Part shown: positions 7,716 to 15,374 of the stretch, piece by piece
Numbering within the stretch: position 1 is the stretch's first letter
Layout of the letters: each line of letters begins with the position of its first letter
Assembly: GCF_004353915.1 (NCBI RefSeq)
Contig: NZ_SMRP01000002.1
Location: forward strand, 62,001-126,000
Origin: Paraburkholderia silviterrae
Lineage (GTDB): Bacteria > Pseudomonadota > Gammaproteobacteria > Burkholderiales > Burkholderiaceae
Length of the DNA stretch: 64,000 bases
Direction: 5' to 3'
Notes under the pieces: model-generated
What the model was told of the DNA's origin: nothing
Seen by the model: only the letters and a program-made list of their open reading frames with translations
Database searches by the model: none
Position numbers and translations under genes: made by a program

Positions 7716-7750
7716 GGCCCGTATTCATTGGTGTCCTGGCGGAGAGAGGG
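7716..7750. repeat. attL of element B, 35-bp direct repeat
   Basis: These 35 bases are identical to 27711-27745, where they cover the CCA end and T-arm strand of tRNA-Ser plus half of its terminator. Identity breaks right after 7750. They bound a 19,995-bp element whose integrase starts 187 bases inside. The inner 14 bases also match the outer copy at 2011. Confidence 0.85.
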
Positions 7751-7758
7751 TCCGCTTC

Positions 7759-7879
7759 TGCAATCCTTGCAATCGATAGCACCCTCTTAAAATTAATAAA
7801 TAATTCCGCAGTGTTAACAGCAACTTATCTGTTAACACCCATCTGGGTCTAATAAATATTACTTGCAATCCCTTGCAAT
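7759..7879. repeat. Candidate integrase arm-type sites
   Basis: TGCAATCCTTGCAAT (7759-7773) and TTGCAATCCCTTGCAAT (7863-7879) each hold two TTGCAAT-like half-sites and lie between attL and the integrase start, within an AT-rich leader. The arrangement suits arm-type binding sites of a tyrosine recombinase (inference). Confidence 0.4.
7811..7838. promoter_or_regulatory. Perfect inverted repeat upstream of integrase
   Basis: GTGTTAACAG-N8-CTGTTAACAC, a 10-bp perfect inverted repeat in the int leader. The core TGTTAACAG recurs at 11636-11644 (primase start codon) and 14247-14255 (leader of the ejection operon), so this is probably an element-specific operator. Confidence 0.5.
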
Positions 7880-7936
7880 AAATAATAGTGTTTATGGTGG
7901 GTAGGTTGGTGGGTCTTAAGCAGCAGGGGTGCAAAC

Positions 7937-9169
7937 ATGCCGAAGATTGCGAAGGAACTGAGCGCATTGGCCGTATCGCGGCTGACTCAACCTGGGCTTC
8001 ACTCGGTTGGCCGCGTGGCTGGCCTGGCGCTTCAGGTGACGCCAGCGGGTGCCCGCTCGTGGATCTTGCGCACGATGGTAGGCAGCAAACGGCGTGAGAT
8101 CGGGCTTGGCGCTTACCCGGCCGTGACGCTTGCCGATGCCTGCCGCAAGGCGCAAGAGACGCGCGACGCCATCGCTAACGGCACTGATCCCGTCATGGCA
8201 CGCAAAGTCGCCGCCAGTCGGCTGCGCGCCGCCCAGGCGTCGGAGATCACGTTTCAGGAAGCCGCGAAGCGGTTCATTGAGGCGAAGGCTGACGAGTGGA
8301 GCAATCCCAAGCATCGACTTCAATGGACCGCCACGCTGGAGCAATACGCTTATCCCGTGCTCGGTAAGATCTACGTCCGGCATATAGGCCGGGAGCACGT
8401 ACTTCAGGTGCTCGAACCGATCTGGGCGGCGAAGACAGAGACAGCTTCACGGTTGCGCGGCCGGATCGCGAACGTTCTGGACTGGGCTCGAGCCAGTGAT
8501 TTTCGCGAGGGTGACAACCCTGCGGAATGGCGCGGCAACCTCGACCAACTCTTGGCGAATCCAAGCAAGGTCAAGGCGGTACGCAACCATCCCGCGCTGC
8601 CGATCGCTGATATGGGTGGGTTCATGGTAACGCTACGCGCGATCAACACGGGCGCTGCCCGCTGCCTTGAATTCGCGATCCTCACCGCCGCCCGTTCAGG
8701 CGAGGCGCGCGGTGCGACGTGGAGCGAGATCGACATGGACCGCGGCGTATGGGCGGTCCCGGCAAACCGCATGAAGGCGAAGAAGGAGCATCGCGTTCCG
8801 CTATCGGCCGCTGCGGTCGCAATGCTTAAGGCACTCCCCCGATACGAAGGTGTCGATTTGGTCTTCCCCGCGCCACGGGGCGGCATGATGTCCGATATGA
8901 CCCTCCTCGCCGTCATGCGTCGTATGGATCTCGAAGCCGTGCCTCACGGATTCCGCTCGTCGTTTCGAGACTGGGCAGGTGAGTACACAAACTTTCCGCG
9001 CGAGCTGGCCGAAGTAGCGCTGGCGCACGTCAAGGGCGATGCATCTGAAGCTGCGTATTGGCGTGGCGACGTACTGGAGCGGCGCCGCAAGCTGATGAAC
9101 GCATGGGCCACATTCATCGCGAAGCCGCTGCAGAAAGGCGCGGTCATTCCTATGCATAGAGCCGCGTAA
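7937..9169 (+). CDS. P4-type tyrosine integrase of element B
   Basis: 410 residues, full length for the P4/CP4-57 family. Residues 1-90 are the DUF4102 arm-binding domain (GLALQVTPAGARSWILR, REIGLGAYPAVTLADA), then a SAM-like core-binding domain, and a catalytic domain with Arg253 (TAARSGEARGATW), His337 and Arg340 (HGFRSSFRDWA), His364 (ALAHVKG) and nucleophile Tyr374 (AYWRGD). All catalytic residues are present, so the enzyme should be active. It catalyses site-specific recombination at the tRNA-Ser 3' end. It sits at the attL end and reads inward. A TGCCTGC/GCAGGCA hairpin follows at 9176-9194. Confidence 0.95.
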   Translation: MPKIAKELSALAVSRLTQPGLHSVGRVAGLALQVTPAGARSWILRTMVGSKRREIGLGAYPAVTLADACRKAQETRDAIANGTDPVMARKVAASRLRAAQASEITFQEAAKRFIEAKADEWSNPKHRLQWTATLEQYAYPVLGKIYVRHIGREHVLQVLEPIWAAKTETASRLRGRIANVLDWARASDFREGDNPAEWRGNLDQLLANPSKVKAVRNHPALPIADMGGFMVTLRAINTGAARCLEFAILTAARSGEARGATWSEIDMDRGVWAVPANRMKAKKEHRVPLSAAAVAMLKALPRYEGVDLVFPAPRGGMMSDMTLLAVMRRMDLEAVPHGFRSSFRDWAGEYTNFPRELAEVALAHVKGDASEAAYWRGDVLERRRKLMNAWATFIAKPLQKGAVIPMHRAA

Positions 9170-9267
9170 AACCGCTGCCTGCCGGTTGCAGGCAAAAGCG
9201 GCGGCACGGGTGCGGGAACACCACATGCCGCCTGACCACAACCCAAGCTACCAAGGAGCTTGAAATC

Positions 9268-9600
9268 ATGGCTAACATCCATTTTACCGCTGATGCGCAA
9301 AGCAACCGTGGGTTTGCGAACGGTGGCACGCCAGTAACACGCGAGCACATCGAGGCTCGCATCGCCACCGTGGAATACATCTACACGGATCACGCGATAA
9401 CCCTCTGCTTCATCACGCTCGACAACGGCTTCATCGAATCCGGGGAATCGCGTTGCATTGATCCGGCAGATTTCAGTGAAGCAAGGGGACGCGAGATTGC
9501 CTACACCGAAGCCTTCGAAAACCTGTGGGGCTACTTCGGTTTCATGGCGATGGAAGACGCTCACCGTGACCGCGCGAAAATGCTTCGTCAAGCCGCCTGA
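9268..9600 (+). CDS. N4 gp49 / Sf6 gene 66-like phage protein
   Basis: 110 residues from ATG 9268 with AAGGAGC upstream. The core (TPVTREHIEARIATVEYIYTD, TLCFITLDNGFIESGES, CIDPADFSEARGREIAYTEAFENLW) matches the small family found in N4 and Sf6 and in many prophages. Biochemical role unknown. The family is nearly always phage-borne, which supports a phage-related origin for element B. A terminator hairpin overlaps its stop codon. Confidence 0.75.
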   Translation: MANIHFTADAQSNRGFANGGTPVTREHIEARIATVEYIYTDHAITLCFITLDNGFIESGESRCIDPADFSEARGREIAYTEAFENLWGYFGFMAMEDAHRDRAKMLRQAA

Positions 9601-9619
9601 CGGCTGAGCTGCCGTTTTT
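9600..9619 (+). terminator. Rho-independent terminator
   Basis: ACGGC-TGAGCT-GCCGT followed by TTTT, overlapping the stop codon of the gp49-like gene. A longer GCCTCTGCC / GGCAGAGGC inverted repeat (9620-9672) follows before the next gene. Confidence 0.6.
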
Positions 9620-9709
9620 GCCTCTGCCTGGTGCCGTCACGAAGGTCTGACATTTCACCGGCCCGGCAGAGGCGCAGAGCTTGAAGCGCATGTATACAAA
9701 GGAATGCTA

Positions 9710-10483
9710 ATGGCTACGAAGCGAAAGACGCCAGAACCGGCTGTTAAGCAAACACCTGCCATCCACGCTCAGCAGGACGAAAGAGGCTTGCGACCCGCGA
9801 TATTCGACCCGCTGCCGACGCAGGCTCAAAGCAACAGACCAGACGGAGAAAGGGGAAAAGAGTGGTATGCGGAATGGATGACCGCCGATGACTGGCTCAA
9901 GCCTGATAGGCTTGTCACTGCAGCGCAGGCCGCCTTGCTGCTATGTGGTGTTAACCCACTTCACTACAAAGGCAATCCAGCAACGCAGATAGTCGCTGCG
10001 CAAGAAGACATTGAAGCAGCGCCGATTAATCTTTCCATGCACGACGAAGACGGAAAGCGGTTGGGCTTCATTGATGCACGTGACGTGCATCGCAGATTGA
10101 TCGCATTGTTCGACTCGATTCAGAACACGAAAACGAACGAGCAACGCACGCTGCTGCAGTGGCTGAACATCGCGCGCAAATCCGAGATCCCCTATCACAC
10201 ATGGGTTAACCATTTCCTTACCCCGGGCGACGCTGATGAACTCAGCGAGACACGCGAACGTTCCTATCGAAAGCAAATAGCCGGCCTGGCAATGCTTCTC
10301 GCCAACAAGAGCAACCGTTACAAGAAGGACGACGGCACGCCGAATGCAGACAATATTGCAGATGACGTGCGGTCGCTGCTTGACCCGCTCCCGCGTGAGA
10401 ATACGCGTGGTGCTGGTGACACGCAGATCCGCGAAAACATCGGGAAGGGTATGGAGCTTCTTCAGCTCCCAAAGAAAAGCTGA
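9710..10483 (+). CDS. Hypothetical phage-element protein
   Basis: 257 residues from ATG 9710, chosen over ATG 9704 because AAAGGA is then about 6 bases upstream. The N-terminal 40 residues are low complexity; then WYAEWMTADDWLKPDRLVTAAQAALLLCGVNP, an acidic middle, and a charged helical C-terminus (YRKQIAGLAMLLANKSNRYKK). The segment VTAAQAALLLCGVNP is seen in element proteins that precede AlpA and primase genes, but I do not recognise a function. First gene of the replication block. Confidence 0.6.
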   Translation: MATKRKTPEPAVKQTPAIHAQQDERGLRPAIFDPLPTQAQSNRPDGERGKEWYAEWMTADDWLKPDRLVTAAQAALLLCGVNPLHYKGNPATQIVAAQEDIEAAPINLSMHDEDGKRLGFIDARDVHRRLIALFDSIQNTKTNEQRTLLQWLNIARKSEIPYHTWVNHFLTPGDADELSETRERSYRKQIAGLAMLLANKSNRYKKDDGTPNADNIADDVRSLLDPLPRENTRGAGDTQIRENIGKGMELLQLPKKS

Positions 10484-10574
10484 CAATCAAATTGACTTTC
10501 TGACACGCGGAGATCATCTGCCGACGTAACGTTCCCCAATGCCATTAATCGCAATGGCAACAAAGGAGGAACAA

Positions 10575-10784
10575 GTGCGTAACGACGTTGATCTGAAAGC
10601 CATTGACAACTTGCCCGACATGGCAGGCGTCAGTGCAAAAATTGTTGCAAAACTGCTCGGCGTTCATGAAGTGACGGTGTGGACCATGACGAAGCGTGGT
10701 GCGCTTCCCGCGCCAGTAAAGATCGGTGGCAACACTAGGTGGAATGTCGGTGCGCTTCGCAAGTTGCTGACAGGGGCCGCGTAA
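10575..10784 (+). CDS. AlpA-like / excisionase-type HTH regulator
   Basis: 69 residues from GTG 10575. AGGAGGA at 10564-10570 decides this start over the ATGs at 10539 and 10554, which lack one. MAGVSAKIVAKLLGVHEVTVWTMTKRGALPAPVKIGGNTRWNVGALRKLL is a MerR/AlpA-type helix-turn-helix with wing: recognition helix at VHEVTVWTM, wing at KIGGNTRW. Such proteins act as excision factors or activators of integrase and satellite promoters, as AlpA and PICI regulators do. It overlaps the next gene by TAATG. Confidence 0.75.
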   Translation: MRNDVDLKAIDNLPDMAGVSAKIVAKLLGVHEVTVWTMTKRGALPAPVKIGGNTRWNVGALRKLLTGAA

Positions 10785-11071
10785 TGACACACCGCGCCGC
10801 CCATCGCCGAGTCGCTTCCCCTGGCACATCTCACCCCAACTCTGCCGCTGCGCAACGGGCGCGTGTACTTGCCTGGTTACACGAACGGCCGCTTTCAACC
10901 ATCGACGCTCGCGAACAGATAGCCGTGATGCATCCCGCGGCGAGAGTCATGGAGCTGCGTCACGCCGGCCACGCCATCATCACGGTGCGAAGCCGCGAGG
11001 TTGCTACAGACGGCACCGAACATAACGTTGCGAAGTATGCTCTCGTGCGCAGCGCAAGGAGGCCGAAATGA
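10784..11071 (+). CDS. Helix-turn-helix domain protein (HTH_39-like)
   Basis: 95 residues, its ATG 10784-10786 overlapping the stop of the AlpA-like gene (TAATG), so translation is coupled. AAAQRARVLAWLHERPLSTIDAREQIAVMHPAARVMELRHAGHAIITVRSRE is the winged-helix pattern of phage HTH_39 proteins, which often sit next to replication genes. The domain ends AKYALV, the final wing strand. DNA-binding function is inferred. The next gene overlaps by ATGA. Confidence 0.65.
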   Translation: MTHRAAHRRVASPGTSHPNSAAAQRARVLAWLHERPLSTIDAREQIAVMHPAARVMELRHAGHAIITVRSREVATDGTEHNVAKYALVRSARRPK

Positions 11072-11583
11072 AGCGATTCCAGCGAATCCACGGTGATGAT
11101 TGCGTGAGCGTTCGCATGCCGAGCCTGGTTGTCGACGCGCTGCGCGAGAACCTGCGGATTTACGACGAAGACGACGACAGGTTCGTTACTGCCGCAGTTG
11201 TTCAACTGCTCCTACGTGGCCCCAACGCACGTGTGAGTGCCAAGATGCTCCCGTTCGATCATGACAGCGCGAAGCGGGTGCTGAGTGAGCATCCGACGCT
11301 CGGGACGAACGGATTCGCTGACGATGACAAGCATGCGCAAACCGGATTCAACTGGGACGTTGTAGAGCTTGCCGTGCTGTGGTTAGCGCTCATGCATTCG
11401 GTCTTTGGCCGTGAATCTGGCTCGTACAGCTTAAAGCACGAGATCGAGCAGAGCATCGGGCGGCATGTAGCGAACGGCGAAGCGATCCTGGCCGCGCTGT
11501 TGCTACCGGGCTTCTACCGCGTGCGCCGTGCTCCCGGGCGTGGTAATCCGAACGCAATCATTCGCCCCGAGCCGCAGCAATAA
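11068..11583 (+). CDS. Hypothetical protein in replication operon
   Basis: 171 residues from ATG 11068, overlapping the preceding stop codon (ATGA). VSVRMPSLVVDALRENLRIYDEDDDRFVTAAVVQLLLRG near the N-terminus suggests a short helical or ribbon-helix module; the middle NWDVVELAVLWLALMHSVFGRESGSYSLKHEIEQSIGRHVANGEAILAALLLPGF is helical. No family recognised. Tight coupling implies a shared role with the two HTH genes and the primase. Confidence 0.55.
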   Translation: MKRFQRIHGDDCVSVRMPSLVVDALRENLRIYDEDDDRFVTAAVVQLLLRGPNARVSAKMLPFDHDSAKRVLSEHPTLGTNGFADDDKHAQTGFNWDVVELAVLWLALMHSVFGRESGSYSLKHEIEQSIGRHVANGEAILAALLLPGFYRVRRAPGRGNPNAIIRPEPQQ

Positions 11584-11586
11584 AAA

Positions 11587-11616
11587 GCCCGGCCTTTGAT
11601 GACACATAGGCCGGGC
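11587..11616. terminator. 9-bp perfect hairpin before the primase gene
   Basis: GCCCGGCCT, 12-base loop, AGGCCGGGC. The stem is flanked by AAAAA on both sides, so a T tract exists only for minus-strand transcripts (TTTTT after the stem). On the plus strand it could act as an attenuator or transcript stabiliser between coupled genes. Possible ATGs at 11596 and 11599 lie in the loop and are rejected as starts. Confidence 0.5.
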
Positions 11617-11634
11617 AAAAACATCAGGAACCCT

Positions 11635-14193
11635 ATGTTAACAGAAAGCGCCGTATCTACGCCACGAGCGCTCACGATTGGGGAGGAACGCCCCATCGGT
11701 GCGGCGACCGGGCGGAGTAATCTGGGTGTCGTCGAACCGACACGGACCTATAACTGGGATGAGCTGAGCGCGCTGCTAGAGGAGCCGGTGCATTCTGCGG
11801 TCGACCACCGGACTTACCTTGCCTACCCGAAGGCAAAGCGGGACGAGCTGAAAAAGAAAGACCGGTTCGTGCTGTTTGGCACGTGCCGCGATGGCGTCCG
11901 CGACGATGAGCATCTGGTGTCCCGTTCAGCAATCACGCTCGACTTCGACAAAGATGCGGGAAACCTGTTCTTTGATCTGGACTGCGGCAGGACATTCGGC
12001 GACTTTGCATCGCTGTGGCACACCACACGATCGCACAGCGCCGATGCGCCGCGGTTGCGGGTCATCATCCCGCTTGCCCGCGACGTGTCGCCAGCGGAGT
12101 ACCGCCCGCTTTGCGCAGCGGTTGCAGCGCTGTTCAATTCAGCCCTCGACCCTGCATCGATCAAGCCGGCACAGATGATGTTCTTACCCGTGCAGAACAA
12201 GGGGGCCGACTTCCTGCACGGCAAGCATCCCGGCCACGGTTACCTCAATCCGGACTACTACCTCGCGATTGCCGCCGCGAATGGGAATGCCCCCGGGCCG
12301 ACGGTCGCGCCACGAGCGCGGACGCCGGACTTGCATGTAATTGGTGAAGTCGATCCGTTGATGCTGAAGCAGCCCGACCCGCGTTGGACCCTTGAACGCG
12401 TCAAGGCTGAGCTGGTGCCTTGGCTACGGTGGTTGATGATCCACACCCCCGAGATATTCGACCGTTCGACCTGGCTAACCAAGCTGCTTGGCGGTCTACA
12501 CCATCAGTTCAGGGGCTCCGATGAGGGACGCGAGCTGGCACACAACATCTCTTCACGGGACGACCGTACGTGCGTCGACAAGGGCACCGGCGAGACCGTA
12601 CCGATGTATGACCCAGACACGCTCGATCGCGAATGGAGCACTCTTCGGGCCGACCGGAAGGAAGGCAACGTAGTGTCGGTCGGAACGCTTATCAAGCTGG
12701 CGGAAGACGCCCGCGCACAGGCACCCGTTGAAGATGTCGTCAAGTGGCTCGCTCGACTGCCCATCGAGCGTTATGAGCAGATCCGCAAGGCTGAAGCCGA
12801 ACGGATCAACGTTCGTGTCGGACCGCTGGACAACGCGGTAAAGAAGGCACGCCGCACTGCGGGAAACGCTGATGTAGATGGCAGCGACGGCGAAGACGAG
12901 GACAGCAGCGGCTTTTTTGAAAAGGTTGAGCCGTGGCCCGAATCCGTTGACGGTGCGATGCTCCTTGACGAACTGGCTGCAACGTTTCGGCGTTTCATCG
13001 TGTGCAGCGAGGCGACGGCACAAGCTGCTGCCCTGTGGGTCGTCATGACCTGGCTGATCGATTCGGTCAGCGTCGCTCCCATCGCAGCTATAACCGCCCC
13101 GGAAAAACGCTGCGGGAAAACGCAGCTTCTCTCCGTTATGAGCCGCATTTGCCAACGTCCGATATCAGCGAGCAACATCTCACCGGCCGCACTGTTTCGC
13201 GCGCTCGAAGCGTGGCAACCGACATTGCTCCTCGACGAGGCAGACGCTTTTATGCGGGAGAACGAGGAGTTGCGCGGAATTCTCAACGCGGGCCACACGC
13301 GCGATACCGCCTACGTAGTGCGCACGGTGGGTGAAGACCACACTCCCACCCGCTTCGATGTCTTTGGTGCGAAGGCAATCGCCGGGATCGGGCATCTCTC
13401 CGACACGCTGATGGACCGATCGATTGCACTTGAGCTTCGCCGCAAACTGCCAAGCGAACGCGTCGACAAACTGCGCGATGCAGACCCGGAACTGTTCGGC
13501 GCGCTTTGCTCGAAGCTGGCGCGCTGGTCGCGTGACAATGCCGGCGCCGTGCGCGCCGCGCGTCCCGTTGTACCAAACGAACTGCACGACCGCGCCGCTG
13601 ATAATTGGTTTCCCTTGCTGCAGGTCGCCGAGATTGTGGGCGGTTCGTGGCCCGAGACGGCGAAACGGGCGGCGCTGATGCTGTCAGGCGAGTTCAACGA
13701 ATCGCCGAGCTCGGGTGTTGAACTTCTCGGTGACATCAAGGCGGCATTCGAAAGGCTGGACGCGTCGCGCGTCTCGATGGCGGATCTGCTTACGGAACTG
13801 CTCCGGGATGACGATGCGCCGTGGCGTACATGGAGCCGTGGCCGCCCGATGTCCGTACGCCAACTGGGCGCGAAGCTGGCCGAATTCGGGATTCAGGCAA
13901 AACCGCTGCGGGATGGTTACAAGGTCTCGAGGGGATTTGTCATAGGGCATTTTGCTGATGCATTCGCCCGTTATCTACCTTCACCCCCGCTCACCCCCGT
14001 TTCGCCAGTTACACAGACACAAGCCAATACTGGCGGGGGTTCCAGCGTAACTACGGCGGTTTTTGAAGGTGCGCCGGAAAGTGACCTAGTTACGCTGGAA
14101 CCGTTGCCAGATAAGGCTTGCGACTGTGTAACCGGCGAAACGGGGGTAACGGGGGTGATGGAGCAAACGGCGGGGGGTTCTTTTCTGGACTGA
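11635..14193 (+). CDS. Primase-helicase fusion (AEP-like N-terminus, AAA/DUF3631 helicase)
   Basis: 852 residues from ATG 11635 (CAGGAACCC upstream). The N-terminal third has the archaeo-eukaryotic primase-like marks AITLDFD (residues 99-105), APRLRVIIPLARDVSPAEYR and QMMFLPVQ. A DUF3631-type ATPase follows with Walker A APEKRCGKTQ (Lys495) and Walker B TLLLDEADAF (Asp534), then DTLMDRSIALELRRK and a helical C-terminus. The tail from about residue 780 is low complexity with repeated T-G-V/T-P-V triplets. It should unwind and prime element DNA for autonomous replication, as in P4-like satellites. A TGTTAACAG motif overlaps its start codon. Confidence 0.85.
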   Translation: MLTESAVSTPRALTIGEERPIGAATGRSNLGVVEPTRTYNWDELSALLEEPVHSAVDHRTYLAYPKAKRDELKKKDRFVLFGTCRDGVRDDEHLVSRSAITLDFDKDAGNLFFDLDCGRTFGDFASLWHTTRSHSADAPRLRVIIPLARDVSPAEYRPLCAAVAALFNSALDPASIKPAQMMFLPVQNKGADFLHGKHPGHGYLNPDYYLAIAAANGNAPGPTVAPRARTPDLHVIGEVDPLMLKQPDPRWTLERVKAELVPWLRWLMIHTPEIFDRSTWLTKLLGGLHHQFRGSDEGRELAHNISSRDDRTCVDKGTGETVPMYDPDTLDREWSTLRADRKEGNVVSVGTLIKLAEDARAQAPVEDVVKWLARLPIERYEQIRKAEAERINVRVGPLDNAVKKARRTAGNADVDGSDGEDEDSSGFFEKVEPWPESVDGAMLLDELAATFRRFIVCSEATAQAAALWVVMTWLIDSVSVAPIAAITAPEKRCGKTQLLSVMSRICQRPISASNISPAALFRALEAWQPTLLLDEADAFMRENEELRGILNAGHTRDTAYVVRTVGEDHTPTRFDVFGAKAIAGIGHLSDTLMDRSIALELRRKLPSERVDKLRDADPELFGALCSKLARWSRDNAGAVRAARPVVPNELHDRAADNWFPLLQVAEIVGGSWPETAKRAALMLSGEFNESPSSGVELLGDIKAAFERLDASRVSMADLLTELLRDDDAPWRTWSRGRPMSVRQLGAKLAEFGIQAKPLRDGYKVSRGFVIGHFADAFARYLPSPPLTPVSPVTQTQANTGGGSSVTTAVFEGAPESDLVTLEPLPDKACDCVTGETGVTGVMEQTAGGSFLD

Positions 14194-14326
14194 ACACCGC
14201 TTGCCCCTTTTCAAGGATTGTCGAATGTGAACAAAAACAGCATCAACTGTTAACACTCCTAAGCAAATGAACGCGCCGGCAGTCCGCCGCCATTCATCAC
14301 ACAATTGAACTGGAAGGATGAACACC
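14194..14326 (+). promoter_or_regulatory. Leader of the ejection operon with TGTTAACAG motif
   Basis: 133-base gap. CTGTTAACAC at 14247-14256 is identical to the right arm of the int-leader palindrome (7829-7838). GGAAGG at 14312-14317 is the ribosome site for the next gene. The motif suggests that one regulator controls int, the primase and this operon (inference). Confidence 0.45.
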
Positions 14327-15367
14327 ATGAGCTTAATTCTGGGAGCGGCCCTGGCTGGCGGCGCAGAGGGCGCCGGCAAATCAGCCAACACTGGGCTGCA
14401 GTCGATGCAGGAGCAGGAACAGAAGCTTGATCTCGTGAAGTTGCAGGAGCAGTTGGACACTGAGAAGGAGCTGCGCATCGCCGAGCAGCAGCACGGCTTT
14501 CGCACGGAAGAGCAAGGCGCGCAGTTTACGCATGAAAGTGAGATGCAGTCGAGTCAGCAGACGTTCCTGAAGGGTGAAGGCGAAGCCAACCGTTCGAACG
14601 CCGTCACGCTCGGCAAGTTGCAGGTGCAGGGCGAGCTCGGGGCGGCCAGCATCCATGCCGGGGCCGAGCTGGGCGCTGCCCGGCTTGCCACTCAGGCATC
14701 GATGGCGAATGCGCGCCTGATGGCCGCAGCCAAATCGATCCAGACGCTCGGCGACGGCCGCATCGTAGCGATCGGTATCGATCCGGGCACGCTGAAGCAG
14801 ACGGTCAATCCCTTGATGGACCCGAACGATCCGAACAAGCCGTTGATGGGGATGAAGAATCTCGACCAGCGCACGGTCCTCCTCGCGCAGAGCCTGATGA
14901 GTGAAGGCAGCCGGAAGATCGGCATGGGCGACACGGCCGGCGCCGGTCAGGACTTCCAGGCTGCGCGACAAGTGCTGACGACAGGGCAGCTGCCGCCGAC
15001 CGATGGCAAGGCGCCGTCGATGCAGTCGGTCCAGTACCTGCTCGATCACCCTGAAACAGCGGCGCAATTCGATGCGCAGTTCGGTGCTGGCCAGGCTTCA
15101 AAGGCGCTTGCCGCAGGAGGCAAGACACCAGGCGCGGCGCCCGATGCTTCCGGGCAGACGGTATCGAATCCTTTTGCGCCATCGGCGGCTGCAGCCGTAT
15201 CTACTGCGGCGACCCAGCCCGCACCCGCGGCTTCGAGCGCGCCCGCTGCACCGACTGCGCCGGCCGGTTCGACGATCACGAACGTTCCGCAACCGGGCCA
15301 GCTTGGTTCGGGTCTCGCGCTCGGCAATGACCCCACCGGCCTGATCACGGGCAACATGAACTATTGA
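14327..15367 (+). CDS. Putative DNA-ejection / internal virion protein
   Basis: 346 residues from ATG 14327, chosen because GGAAGG then has a 9-base spacing; ATG 14318 abuts it. MSLILGAALAGGAEGAGK is a glycine-rich start. A long charged helical region follows (MQEQEQKLDLVKLQEQLDTEKELRIAEQQ), then Ala/Glu-rich helices (GELGAASIHAGAELGAARLATQASMANARL), and an Ala/Pro-rich C-terminus. This helical, membrane-seeking composition beside a giant polyvalent protein is what internal virion proteins of podovirus-like phages look like. The assignment is by context and composition, not by a motif. The stop is 7 bases before the giant gene. Confidence 0.5.
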   Translation: MSLILGAALAGGAEGAGKSANTGLQSMQEQEQKLDLVKLQEQLDTEKELRIAEQQHGFRTEEQGAQFTHESEMQSSQQTFLKGEGEANRSNAVTLGKLQVQGELGAASIHAGAELGAARLATQASMANARLMAAAKSIQTLGDGRIVAIGIDPGTLKQTVNPLMDPNDPNKPLMGMKNLDQRTVLLAQSLMSEGSRKIGMGDTAGAGQDFQAARQVLTTGQLPPTDGKAPSMQSVQYLLDHPETAAQFDAQFGAGQASKALAAGGKTPGAAPDASGQTVSNPFAPSAAAAVSTAATQPAPAASSAPAAPTAPAGSTITNVPQPGQLGSGLALGNDPTGLITGNMNY

Positions 15368-15374
15368 GGCAGAC

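Noticed and set aside
9704..10574. Alternative starts: ATG 9704 for the hypothetical gene and ATG 10539 or 10554 for the AlpA-like gene
   Set aside because: Ribosome-site spacing clearly favours ATG 9710 and GTG 10575.
11596..11634. ATG 11596/11599 as primase start
   Set aside because: These codons lie in the loop of a strong hairpin and have no ribosome site; ATG 11635 has CAGGAACCC upstream.
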